Made by a program: the position numbers and the translations under genes. A stretch of 48,102 nt of DNA from Rhodocyclales bacterium GT-UBC. Its GTDB lineage: Bacteria > Pseudomonadota > Gammaproteobacteria > Burkholderiales > Rhodocyclaceae. This document shows, piece by piece, positions 42,292-48,102 of this stretch (position 1 is the first letter of the stretch; each line of letters opens with the position of its first letter). The notes beneath the pieces are model-generated. The model was not told the origin of the DNA, made no database searches, and worked only from the letters and a program-made list of their open reading frames with translations. The stretch is taken from assembly GCA_003583745.1 (NCBI GenBank), contig QXPY01000019.1:1-48102 (forward strand), written 5' to 3'.

Positions 42292-42909
42292 TTACACCTT
42301 TTCCGGCGTCACGTCGCCGAGCAGGCGGCGATCGAGATGCTCCTGCACCGAAGCGACGCCGCTTTCATAGGCAGTGAGCAGGCTTTCGATCTGTTCGCGG
42401 GAATTGACCAGGCCCTTGGCGCGGACGAAGCCCTTGGCGTCGAGCAGCACGCAATACGGCAGCTTGGAGATCTTGTAGGTCATGCCGAGCGGTTGCGACA
42501 GCACGTAGGGAAAATCGGCCAGCTGCTGCTTGGCATGGAAATCGACATGCTCGGTACGGTCGCCGTCGGAAGCGAGGACGATATTCAGCCAGCGATTTTC
42601 ACGGCCGAGTACCGAACGCATGATCGGCAACAGCTTCTTGCACACCGGGCAGGTCGGCGAGACGAAGAAGAGCAGCGTGCTCTTGGCCGAATTGCCGCCG
42701 ACGGTCAGGCTGCGGCCTTCCCAGGTGGTGACGTCGACCGGCGGCGCCAGCTCGCCGACCTTGGGGCCGCTGTCCATCATCAGCGCGCCCATCGGGGCGA
42801 CGCGTTCGTAGAGGATGCCGATCTGGCGGGAGAGCGCCAGCACACAGATGCCGAGCGCGATAACGACGGCCCACAGGATGGCCAGGGAAAGGACGATGGG
42901 GTCCATCAT
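42292..42909 (-). CDS. aauD: Amine dehydrogenase maturation thiol-disulfide protein (MauD-like)
   Basis: 205 residues with an N-terminal membrane anchor (about 4-26) and a thioredoxin-like periplasmic domain with the CPVC redox pair (Cys87, Cys90) in FFVSPTCPVCKKLL. MauD is needed for correct disulfide formation in the cysteine-rich small subunit. The ATG at 42909 overlaps the aauE stop; AAGGAG lies 8 bases upstream. aauA follows after 3 bp, so the partner proteins are made together. Confidence 0.92.
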   Translation of the reverse strand: MMDPIVLSLAILWAVVIALGICVLALSRQIGILYERVAPMGALMMDSGPKVGELAPPVDVTTWEGRSLTVGGNSAKSTLLFFVSPTCPVCKKLLPIMRSVLGRENRWLNIVLASDGDRTEHVDFHAKQQLADFPYVLSQPLGMTYKISKLPYCVLLDAKGFVRAKGLVNSREQIESLLTAYESGVASVQEHLDRRLLGDVTPEKV

Positions 42910-43451
42910 GATTGCAACTCCTTGAGAAGCGGTTGATTGGCAAGCAACTGGTTGACGCTGGCGTAGATCGCCAGCAAGGCGAGAATGGCTCCCGCCACAC
43001 TGAAGTAATCGACGGAACCGAGCTGGCGCGGCAGCTCTTCGCCGGCGGCGAGCACGATGGCGGCGATCAGGCAGAGATTGCGCCCGACCAGCCCCCAGGA
43101 AATGCGCTGCCCGCCGGTACCGCAGCCGCACTCGATGCGGTCGTGACCGCGCAGCAGATTGACCGCGACGGCACTGGTGGCGAGCGCCATGACGCCCAAG
43201 CCCAGCCACGTCGCCAGCGGCCGTGTCGTCTCGAAGACCAGGCCGCTGCCGGCGAGCAGCTCGGCCACCGCGAAGAGCGGTGCCAGCCAGGCCACCGCAC
43301 GACTGCCGAGCAGGCGGTAGTTCTCCATGGCGTAGCGGAACAGCTCGATGTCACGCAGTTTCTCGATCGCCCCGGCGATCAGGATGATGCCGACCGCGGC
43401 GGCGGCGGCGTGGCCGATGACCGGATCGATCAGGGGAAGACTGCCATTCAT
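42906..43451 (-). CDS. aauE: Amine dehydrogenase maturation membrane protein (MauE-like)
   Basis: 181 residues with four to five hydrophobic segments of the MauE family (PF07291), including AIEKLRDIELFRYAMENYRLL and the Cys pair in RIECGCGTGG. MauE works with MauD in export or disulfide formation of the small subunit, probably shuttling electrons across the inner membrane like a small DsbD. One base separates it from aauB. Confidence 0.9.
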   Translation of the reverse strand: MNGSLPLIDPVIGHAAAAAVGIILIAGAIEKLRDIELFRYAMENYRLLGSRAVAWLAPLFAVAELLAGSGLVFETTRPLATWLGLGVMALATSAVAVNLLRGHDRIECGCGTGGQRISWGLVGRNLCLIAAIVLAAGEELPRQLGSVDYFSVAGAILALLAIYASVNQLLANQPLLKELQS

Positions 43452-43452
43452 C

Positions 43453-44619
43453 TCAGTTCACCTCCATGAACACGGCGGTATCGCCGACGCGCGGAATGGT
43501 GCGGCGTAGCGGATAGCCCTTGGCGATGTCACGGACCTCGATTTCACCCTTGCCGACGTTGAGCGCGTAAAGCAGCGGCGTTTCGCCCTGACTGGCCAGG
43601 ATCGACGAGGCCTGGTTGGACGGAATGCGCGCCGTGCGCTTGCCGCTGGCCAGGTCGAAGGCCCAGATTTCCTTGGAAGGGAACTTGTGGCTGCCCTCGG
43701 CGCCCTTGTCATGCATGTTGACGAACAGCGTGCCGCTCTTGCGATGCAGCGCCATCACCTGCATGCCGCCTGGCCGCCAGGCTTCCTTGCGGTCCTTGAC
43801 GTCGAGCAGCGACCAGGCCGGGGTGAAGGCCGGCTTGTCGCCGTTCAGCGTGACCTTGTAGAGATTGCCGTTGTAGGAGACGAAATAGCGGTCGTCGCCA
43901 ATCACTTCCGGATGGATGTAGATCGGATCTTTGTCCGGATCGAAGAAGGCGGCGCTACGCTCGCGCGTCGTCGGCTGGCCCTGGTCGTCGAGGCTCACGG
44001 TGAGCAGGGTGCCGTCGCCGCAGATGGCGGAGAAGCGATGTCCCTGCGCCCAGGTCTGGATCGACCAGCAACCGGGCGTCTGCACTTCCGCCACGAACTT
44101 GCGCTGTGCCAGATCGACAATGCTCACCGAGGTCGCCGGCGTGGCGTTCTGCACATACAGGAAGCGCCCGTCAGCACTGGTTGTCAGCAGGCTGCGGTAG
44201 GTCGCCGACTGCGCCCGGCGCGGCGGGATATCGATTTCCGCCTTCAGGGCCAGGGTTTCCGGATCGTGGATTTCGACCACGTCGGCGCGTTGGCCGCGAT
44301 ACAACCGCGAGTAGTAGGTAGTGGCGACGTAGATCGCCTTGCCATCGGGCGCAACGGTGGTCAGCCCACCGAAGCTGGTATTGATCATCCCGAGATAGCG
44401 CCCGGCCTCGCCGTCGAGCACATGCATGCGCCCATCGACCATGTGATGGAAGGCAAAGTCGCTGACGTATAGCCGGTTACCGTTGGCGGGGGCCGCCCGC
44501 TCCACCCGCATTTCCTCTTCCGGCAGCGGCGCCGGGCGATCACCCTGAGCCGCGGCAAGGGGTGCTGCCAGACAGGCCGGCAACATCAGCAGCACCAGCC
44601 GCTTCTTGAACTTTTCCAT
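43453..44619 (-). CDS. aauB: Aromatic amine dehydrogenase, large subunit
   Basis: 388 residues with a signal peptide (MEKFKKRLVLLMLPACLAAPLAAAQG). It matches the seven-bladed propeller of the methylamine/aromatic amine dehydrogenase heavy chain (PF06433): RLYVSDFAFHHMVDGRMHVLDGEAGRYLGMI, FVAEVQTPGCWSIQTWAQGHRFSAICGDGTLLTVSLD and GGMQVMALHRKSGTLFVNMHDKGAEGSHKFPSKEIWAFDL. The CWSI and ICGDG cysteines are in the expected disulfide positions. It forms the alpha2beta2 periplasmic enzyme with AauA. First gene of aauBEDA-cytochrome-cytochrome; GAGGTC lies 7 bases before the ATG and an AraC-type promoter site precedes it. Confidence 0.93.
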   Translation of the reverse strand: MEKFKKRLVLLMLPACLAAPLAAAQGDRPAPLPEEEMRVERAAPANGNRLYVSDFAFHHMVDGRMHVLDGEAGRYLGMINTSFGGLTTVAPDGKAIYVATTYYSRLYRGQRADVVEIHDPETLALKAEIDIPPRRAQSATYRSLLTTSADGRFLYVQNATPATSVSIVDLAQRKFVAEVQTPGCWSIQTWAQGHRFSAICGDGTLLTVSLDDQGQPTTRERSAAFFDPDKDPIYIHPEVIGDDRYFVSYNGNLYKVTLNGDKPAFTPAWSLLDVKDRKEAWRPGGMQVMALHRKSGTLFVNMHDKGAEGSHKFPSKEIWAFDLASGKRTARIPSNQASSILASQGETPLLYALNVGKGEIEVRDIAKGYPLRRTIPRVGDTAVFMEVN

Positions 44620-44657
44620 TTTCTGACCTCAATCGACTCGTTAGGGAGTGTGAGATC

Positions 44658-44701
44658 AGTATCCGGCAGCCTCAGGTTTGAGCTATATCAAGAATTGGCA
44701 A
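44658..44701 (-). promoter_or_regulatory. aau operon promoter with shared activator element
   Basis: TATCAAGAATTGGCAA (44686-44701), read as TTGCCAATTCTTGATA toward aauB, stands 38 bp before a GATACT -10 box (44658-44663). The spacing is the same as for the chemoreceptor and DUF1329 promoters. TTGAGCTATATCAA (44678-44691) also resembles an FNR box with one mismatch, but it overlaps the element and may be chance. Confidence 0.6.
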
Positions 44702-44713
44702 AAAGCATCCGGC

Positions 44714-45709
44714 TCAGGCGTTCAGGCAGCGCAGCCGGGTTTCGGAAGGCAATTCGCCGAACAGCCGGCGGTAATCCTGGGCCAGTTGCGACAGGTGCCA
44801 AAAGCCCCAGCGCGCAGCCACATCGCCGATTGACACCGCCGGGCTGCAGGCTTTGAGGGCACGCCGGAAGCCGTTCAGACGGATGGCCTTCAGGTAATGC
44901 TGCGGCGAAATGCCGAAGACTTCCTGGATGGCGTTTTGCAGGGTGCGGCGGGTTACGCCGACCTCGTCGCAGATATCGGTAATGCTCAAGGCCGATTCCG
45001 GATTGGCATCGAGAAAGCTGCGCACACGACGCACAATGCGCTCGCGATTCGGACACAGCCCGCGGGCCTGGTTGGCCTGGCCGGTACCGATGGTTTCGGT
45101 GAGCAACCCATAAAACTCTTCGGCCAGCTGTTTCTGGTTGGAAGCGATGAACAGGCGCTCCGGCGACTCCTGGCTGGTCTCGAAGGCGCGCAGCAGGAAA
45201 TCCGCCAGGGCCGCCGTGCAGTCCGACTCGATGGTCTTCGAACTGTTCAGCAACTCGTTTTCCAGTTCCCGGTAATCGACCCCGGGATCGCCCAGGTTGG
45301 CGCAGAGGTCTTCCGGCGAGAAGACCGCCGCCACCAGGTCGAAACGCTCCGGCGTGCGAATCTCGAATTCCGTGCTGGGATCAAGCAAGGCGGCCGAACG
45401 CGGGCGCATGATTTCACCACAGTGGTAGCCATGCTCGGCCAGCCCCATGACGGTACCGATCGCAAAAATGCCGCGCGGCGTGCAGCCCTTCTGCAACAGC
45501 ACGCGATTGCTGGTCTCGCGCATCAGGGTAAAGGCAGGCAGCTTGATCTCGTGGATCGATCCCTGGAAGCGCCCCGCCGACAGCTGGTCATAACGCTGCC
45601 CCCAGCCTTCGTAGCCGAGGGCCGAAGCCTGCATATCGACGTCGATGTTCTGAATGACGCTGCACCGAATGGCATTGCCGCTGACGCCCGCTTCCAGTCC
45701 AGAATTCAT
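44714..45709 (-). CDS. AraC-family regulator of the aau cluster
   Basis: 331 residues. The C-terminal part has two helix-turn-helix motifs (LSITDICDEVGVTRRTLQNAIQEVFGISPQHYLKAIRLNGFR and VSIGDVAARWGFWHLSQLAQDYRRLFGELPSETR), close to the EutR-like group of AraC proteins. The N-terminal 200 residues form a sensor domain of unknown ligand. The ATG at 45709 has AGGAGAGG upstream; an earlier in-frame ATG at 45745 lacks this. It lies directly upstream of aauB in the same direction, with the activator element in the 94-bp gap, so it is the best candidate for the activator of aau and of the two other promoters with that element. Confidence 0.85.
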   Translation of the reverse strand: MNSGLEAGVSGNAIRCSVIQNIDVDMQASALGYEGWGQRYDQLSAGRFQGSIHEIKLPAFTLMRETSNRVLLQKGCTPRGIFAIGTVMGLAEHGYHCGEIMRPRSAALLDPSTEFEIRTPERFDLVAAVFSPEDLCANLGDPGVDYRELENELLNSSKTIESDCTAALADFLLRAFETSQESPERLFIASNQKQLAEEFYGLLTETIGTGQANQARGLCPNRERIVRRVRSFLDANPESALSITDICDEVGVTRRTLQNAIQEVFGISPQHYLKAIRLNGFRRALKACSPAVSIGDVAARWGFWHLSQLAQDYRRLFGELPSETRLRCLNA

Positions 45710-45769
45710 GTGCCTCTCCTGACCCCAAAATACGATATTCAACATTACGAAATTCGTTCACCAATATAC

Positions 45770-45789
45770 AACATATTTACTAATATGTT
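45770..45789. promoter_or_regulatory. Inverted repeat before the aau regulator
   Basis: AACATATT (45770-45777) and AATATGTT (45782-45789) form a perfect 8-bp inverted repeat with a TACT spacer, 61 bp before the AraC start. An 11-bp palindrome ACGAAATTCGT (45747-45757) lies between. The half-site is like those at 9449, 11509 and 30107. Confidence 0.45.
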
Positions 45790-46390
45790 CGTATACTGTC
45801 CGTCGGCATTTTTCGGCAGCGCGGGGTGATGCGATTCGCTACAGGAAAAGTGACTCGGGATGGATGGTCATTAGCAAAAAATTGGCCTGCACTAGGACAG
45901 CCCACCAGAAAACCCCCATGGCATCGCGACAATTCATCCGAAAAGCACTTAACCACGTAGAAATCGGCCAATCTGACCGCAGGCCGAAAGCAATTCAATT
46001 TGCATTGCCGCAAAACAGGCGGCGCGCCAAACAGGCACCAATTTGGGGGAAAAGCCACAAGCGACGCACCAAAGACGTCGAGGGCATGGACGCGACCGGA
46101 GGAGGAGTTGGGCGTCGGGATTAGGTCACCGGAAGCGAGAGGCGGTTGTCTTTAGCACATGCAGGGACTGGAAGCGGCCACAAGCCGCCAGTGGCAGAAT
46201 CCACCGAAACCTGCCGTACAATGCCATTGGCACTTTATTTTGCTTGCAGGGTTTGATGGAATATTTAGTGGTACTTGCGGGCCAAAGATGTTTTCGGATG
46301 TACTTTAAAAACAATGAGCTGTACCGATGAATGCCCCTACGTTATACGTCGCGAACTCGAGAAACCCTGCAAAATTGACGTCCACTTTAC
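45790..46390. other. Gene-free junction between aau region and integron cassettes
   Basis: About 600 bp with no convincing gene. Open frames of 60-95 codons exist on both strands (45864-46124, 46043-46330 plus; 46126-46314 minus), but none has a ribosome site or a recognisable domain. The sequence is less GC-rich than the catabolic region. The word TACGTTATAC occurs at 46338-46347 and again at 46388-46397, exactly 50 bp apart; the second copy is the left boundary of the first cassette. No integrase gene fits in the gap. Confidence 0.5.
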
Positions 46391-46391
46391 G

Positions 46392-47309
46392 TTATACCGA
46401 TTAAGCCTATGTCTAGCGCCACGATCAAGATTTTCCTAGTGCACGGTGATGCCAAACGTCTGCGCACAGCCGAACTTTCCAATTGGACGGGCAAAGCCGT
46501 TGCCGCGCCGCGTAACGAGTTTGACGGACTCATTTCCCGAGACGAAGCAGTCGGGTCTGGCGTCTATTTCTTGACCGGGTTAGATCCAGAAATCGGAAGA
46601 AATGCTGTCTACATCGGTGAAGCAGAAGCGATTCGAGACCGATTGAAGAGTCACCTAGAGAAGGACTTCTGGAACCACATTATCTTCTTCGTCAGTAAAG
46701 ACGAGAATCTTACAAAGGCCCATATCCGGTACCTTGAAGGCAGGCTAATTGAACAAGCGAAATCGGCCGAACGGTCAGTCGTAACCAACAGCCAGGGCAG
46801 TGGCGCCAAGCTCCCAGAATCCGACCGGGAAGATATGGAGATTTTCCTTGAGAAGATTCATCAACTCCTGCCTGCACTCGGAGCAGACTTCCTTGTGCCG
46901 ACGGCAGTTCAGCAGCATGCCACTCCGAAGAAAGACATTCTTACCTACGAACTCAAAGGCATCACGGCATCAGCCACACGGGCCTCAACCGGCTTTGTCG
47001 TGTTCAACGGCTCGCAAGCGGTATTGGAAGAACGACCGGCCGCTCACAAGTACCCGTGGGTCGTCAATTTCCGGAAACGACTATTGGAAGACGGCTCGTT
47101 AGTGTCTGATGGAAAAGTACTCACGTTCTCTAAGGACACCGAGTTTCCTAGCCCAAGTACGGCGGCTGCCGTTGTTTGCGGTGGAACAGCAAATGGTCTC
47201 GCTGTATGGAAGAACAAAGATGGCATCCCGCTCAAAGATATCGAATCGGTATAACCCATCATTCCACCGGACCTGCGCAAAAAGCCGCGCAGGCCAGTGA
47301 ATTCAAACG
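46392..47309 (+). mobile_element. Integron gene cassette 1
   Basis: The unit runs from the T after G46391 in GTTATAC to the G before TTAAGT at 47310. The attC R'' word at its right end, GTATAAC (47249-47255), is the exact reverse complement of GTTATAC at its left boundary, which is what a cassette gives when circularised. It carries one gene reading toward attC, with the stop codon inside R''. GC content and codon choice by eye are lower than in the flanking operons. Confidence 0.72.
46409..47254 (+). CDS. GIY-YIG nuclease-domain protein with DUF4357
   Basis: 281 residues. The GIY-YIG core appears as GVYFLTG (residues 51-57) and AVYIGEAEAIRDRLKSH (66-82), with the usual Arg and a later Glu in RYLEGRLIEQA. 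The C-terminal 80 residues (SPSTAAAVVCGGTANGLAVWKNKDGIPLKDI) match DUF4357. Such proteins are predicted DNA endonucleases of unknown role, common in accessory DNA. No clear ribosome site precedes ATG 46409, only 17 bp inside the cassette edge, as is often seen in cassettes. The TAA stop lies in the attC R'' word. A role in defence or DNA processing is possible but unproven. Confidence 0.8.
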   Translation: MSSATIKIFLVHGDAKRLRTAELSNWTGKAVAAPRNEFDGLISRDEAVGSGVYFLTGLDPEIGRNAVYIGEAEAIRDRLKSHLEKDFWNHIIFFVSKDENLTKAHIRYLEGRLIEQAKSAERSVVTNSQGSGAKLPESDREDMEIFLEKIHQLLPALGADFLVPTAVQQHATPKKDILTYELKGITASATRASTGFVVFNGSQAVLEERPAAHKYPWVVNFRKRLLEDGSLVSDGKVLTFSKDTEFPSPSTAAAVVCGGTANGLAVWKNKDGIPLKDIESV

Positions 47310-47315
47310 TTAAGT
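47249..47315 (+). repeat. attC recombination site
   Basis: A 67-bp imperfect palindrome: R'' GTATAAC (47249-47255), left arm ATTCCACCGGACCTGCGC, short loop, right arm GCGCAGGCCAGTGAATTC, then AAAC and R' GTTAAGT (47309-47315), which fits GTTRRRY. The arms pair with an unpaired base and small mismatches, as the integrase requires on the folded strand. The layout is that of chromosomal-integron attC sites. Confidence 0.78.
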
Positions 47316-47336
47316 TCCATACCTACCGAGGTGCTC

Positions 47337-48017
47337 ATGGAAGAAGAGGCCAAAGCCGTACAGGAAGTTGCGAAGACAACTGGCAAAGCGATCGATGCAG
47401 CTCGTGAGGCCGGTGGATTCATTGCAAGATTTATTTCCGGCCCTATCGAGCAAGGAATTGGAATCTTTGAGGATCACCTGAGATACATGCGCTGGGAGCG
47501 CCAGATACGGCTCATGCAGCGCGCACAAGATCTCCTCCGGCTCGCTGGATTGCCTGCCCCCACGCGCCCCGTACCTTTGAAGCTCCTCATTCCCATCATG
47601 CATGGCGCCAGCTTGGAAGAAAACGACGACCTTCAAGACCGATGGGCCGCGCTTCTCGTTAACGCTGGAAATGCAAACTTCCGTAGTGAAGTGCGCCGTT
47701 CTTACGCTGTAATTCTTGAGCAACTAACACCATTGGATGCGCAAATTCTCGACGTCTTATATTCGCTTCCATTCGAAAAGAGCCAGCACGATGGCATAGC
47801 GACTGCAGAATTGCCCGTGCACGCACACATCAAGGAAGAAAAGGAGCAACAGTTTCCGCTTCCTAGCGACGAAGTTGTCATTTCGCTCAGTAACCTTGCT
47901 CGCCTAGGATGCTTGCGCCCCGGCATGACTTGGGGCGGAGGAGAAAGTTTTGGCCAAGTTAACCCTACGGTCGCTGGTAAAGCGTTCGTTGAAGCTTGTC
48001 GCGCATATGGAACCTAA
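47337..48017 (+). CDS. DUF4393 (Abi-alpha-like) protein
   Basis: 226 residues. The pattern FIARFISGPIEQGIGIFEDHLRYMRWERQIRLMQRAQDLL followed by PVPLKLLIPIMHGASLEENDDLQDRWAALLVNA is characteristic of DUF4393, the Abi-alpha group linked to abortive infection. The C-terminal part (LARLGCLRPG, VNPTVAGKAFVEAC) resembles a winged-helix end. No membrane helix is evident. I start it at ATG 47337 with GAGG 5 bases upstream; a GTG at 47331 is the alternative. It is the only gene of the second cassette and its stop overlaps the attC R'' word. A phage-defence role is inferred from the family. Confidence 0.78.
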   Translation: MEEEAKAVQEVAKTTGKAIDAAREAGGFIARFISGPIEQGIGIFEDHLRYMRWERQIRLMQRAQDLLRLAGLPAPTRPVPLKLLIPIMHGASLEENDDLQDRWAALLVNAGNANFRSEVRRSYAVILEQLTPLDAQILDVLYSLPFEKSQHDGIATAELPVHAHIKEEKEQQFPLPSDEVVISLSNLARLGCLRPGMTWGGGESFGQVNPTVAGKAFVEACRAYGT

Positions 48018-48102
48018 CCCTGCGTATATGGACTCCCCCAAAAAGCAAGGAAACTGATCGATAGGTTTGGCCGTTGGATAACGCATGCAGTCGTATATCC
48101 GG
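48012..48102 (+). repeat. Probable second attC site, incomplete
   Basis: R'' ACCTAAC (48012-48018) fits RYYYAAC exactly. Two closings are possible. GTTGGAT (48073-48079) fits GTTRRRY, but the arms inside it pair poorly. Alternatively GTATATGGACT (from about 48023) pairs roughly with AGTCGTATATCC near 48090-48100, which would place R' beyond the window end. Confidence 0.4.

Larger units (their letters stand above)
47310..48102 (+). mobile_element. Integron gene cassette 2 (right end uncertain or outside window)
   Basis: It starts at the recombination point of the attC at 47249-47315. The word ACCTAAC at 48012-48018, over the stop codon of its gene, is a one-base variant of the complement of its own left boundary GTTAAGT, as expected for its R''. 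The right boundary may be GTTGGAT at 48073 or beyond the window. Confidence 0.6.

Noticed and set aside
44686..44710. Sigma-54 promoter before aauB (GGCA followed by GC)
   Set aside because: The GG and GC pairs are 8 bases apart, not the 12-base start-to-start spacing sigma-54 needs; the same holds for the similar word before the PQQ dehydrogenase.
46107..46113. GTTGGGC as the end of another attC before cassette 1
   Set aside because: It fits GTTRRRY, but no matching R'' word or complementary arms are found in the preceding 120 bp.
45864..46330. Small plus-strand open frames in the junction region
   Set aside because: No ribosome site, odd composition and mutual overlap; no homology recognisable by eye.
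1..48102. CRISPR arrays, tRNA or rRNA genes, insertion sequences
   Set aside because: Looked for regular short repeats, tRNA-like cloverleaf ends and transposase motifs; none seen.

Overview
The window reads as chromosomal DNA of a GC-rich betaproteobacterium, most likely a member of Rhodocyclales (Azoarcus, Thauera, Aromatoleum or Dechloromonas relatives). The reasons are the high GC content, the aromatic-degradation gene content, TRAP transporters, and a chromosomal-integron tail at the right edge. The genus is inference. I see no rRNA, tRNA, CRISPR array or insertion sequence.

Layout. 1-2.4 kb: argD and an AraC regulator. 2.5-7.0 kb: an operon for alcohol oxidation with a PQQ/heme alcohol dehydrogenase, an outer-membrane protein of the phenol meta-pathway type and an aldehyde dehydrogenase. 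7.3-9.4 kb: MAPEG, MFS and GlcG/HbpS-like genes. 9.5-12.6 kb: a TRAP binding protein with a class II aldolase, divergent from an AraC regulator. 12.7-16.8 kb: a dienelactone-hydrolase-like protein, a GlxA-type regulator and an alpha/beta hydrolase-azoR-yciI operon. 16.8-19.6 kb: a Bcr-type efflux pump and gabD. 19.8-20.3 kb: a ~550-bp imperfect palindrome. 20.4-30.1 kb: one long operon, TRAP transporter plus the complete homoprotocatechuate meta-cleavage pathway, with a tandem duplication of the ring-cleaving dioxygenase. 30.2-38.8 kb: a GNAT gene, then an envelope module (DUF1329, DUF1302, RND pump, Ycf48-like protein) with a second aldehyde dehydrogenase. 39.0-45.7 kb: a chemoreceptor, the aromatic amine dehydrogenase cluster (aauBEDA plus two cytochromes c) and its AraC regulator. 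46.4-48.1 kb: two integron gene cassettes (GIY-YIG/DUF4357 and an Abi-alpha-like DUF4393 protein) separated by a well-formed attC site.

How the parts fit. Arylethylamines are oxidised in the periplasm by AauAB, arylethanols by the PQQ enzyme. The resulting arylacetaldehydes would go to the paralogous aldehyde dehydrogenases. 3,4-dihydroxyphenylacetate is then cleaved and degraded by HpaD-E-F-G-H-I to pyruvate and succinic semialdehyde, and GabD makes succinate. The hydroxylase HpaBC is not in the window, so dopamine or hydroxytyrosol are the substrates that could pass straight through.

Most interesting signals: (1) integron cassettes without a visible integrase; (2) a 16-bp element, TATCRARAATYGGCAA, at a fixed distance from the -10 box in front of aauB, the chemoreceptor and the DUF1329/RND operon, tying amine oxidation, chemotaxis and an uncharacterised envelope system into one probable regulon; (3) matching 20-bp-spaced direct repeats on both sides of an AraC gene; (4) related TAAYATRTTA-type palindromes at four promoters; (5) the large palindrome at 19.8-20.3 kb.
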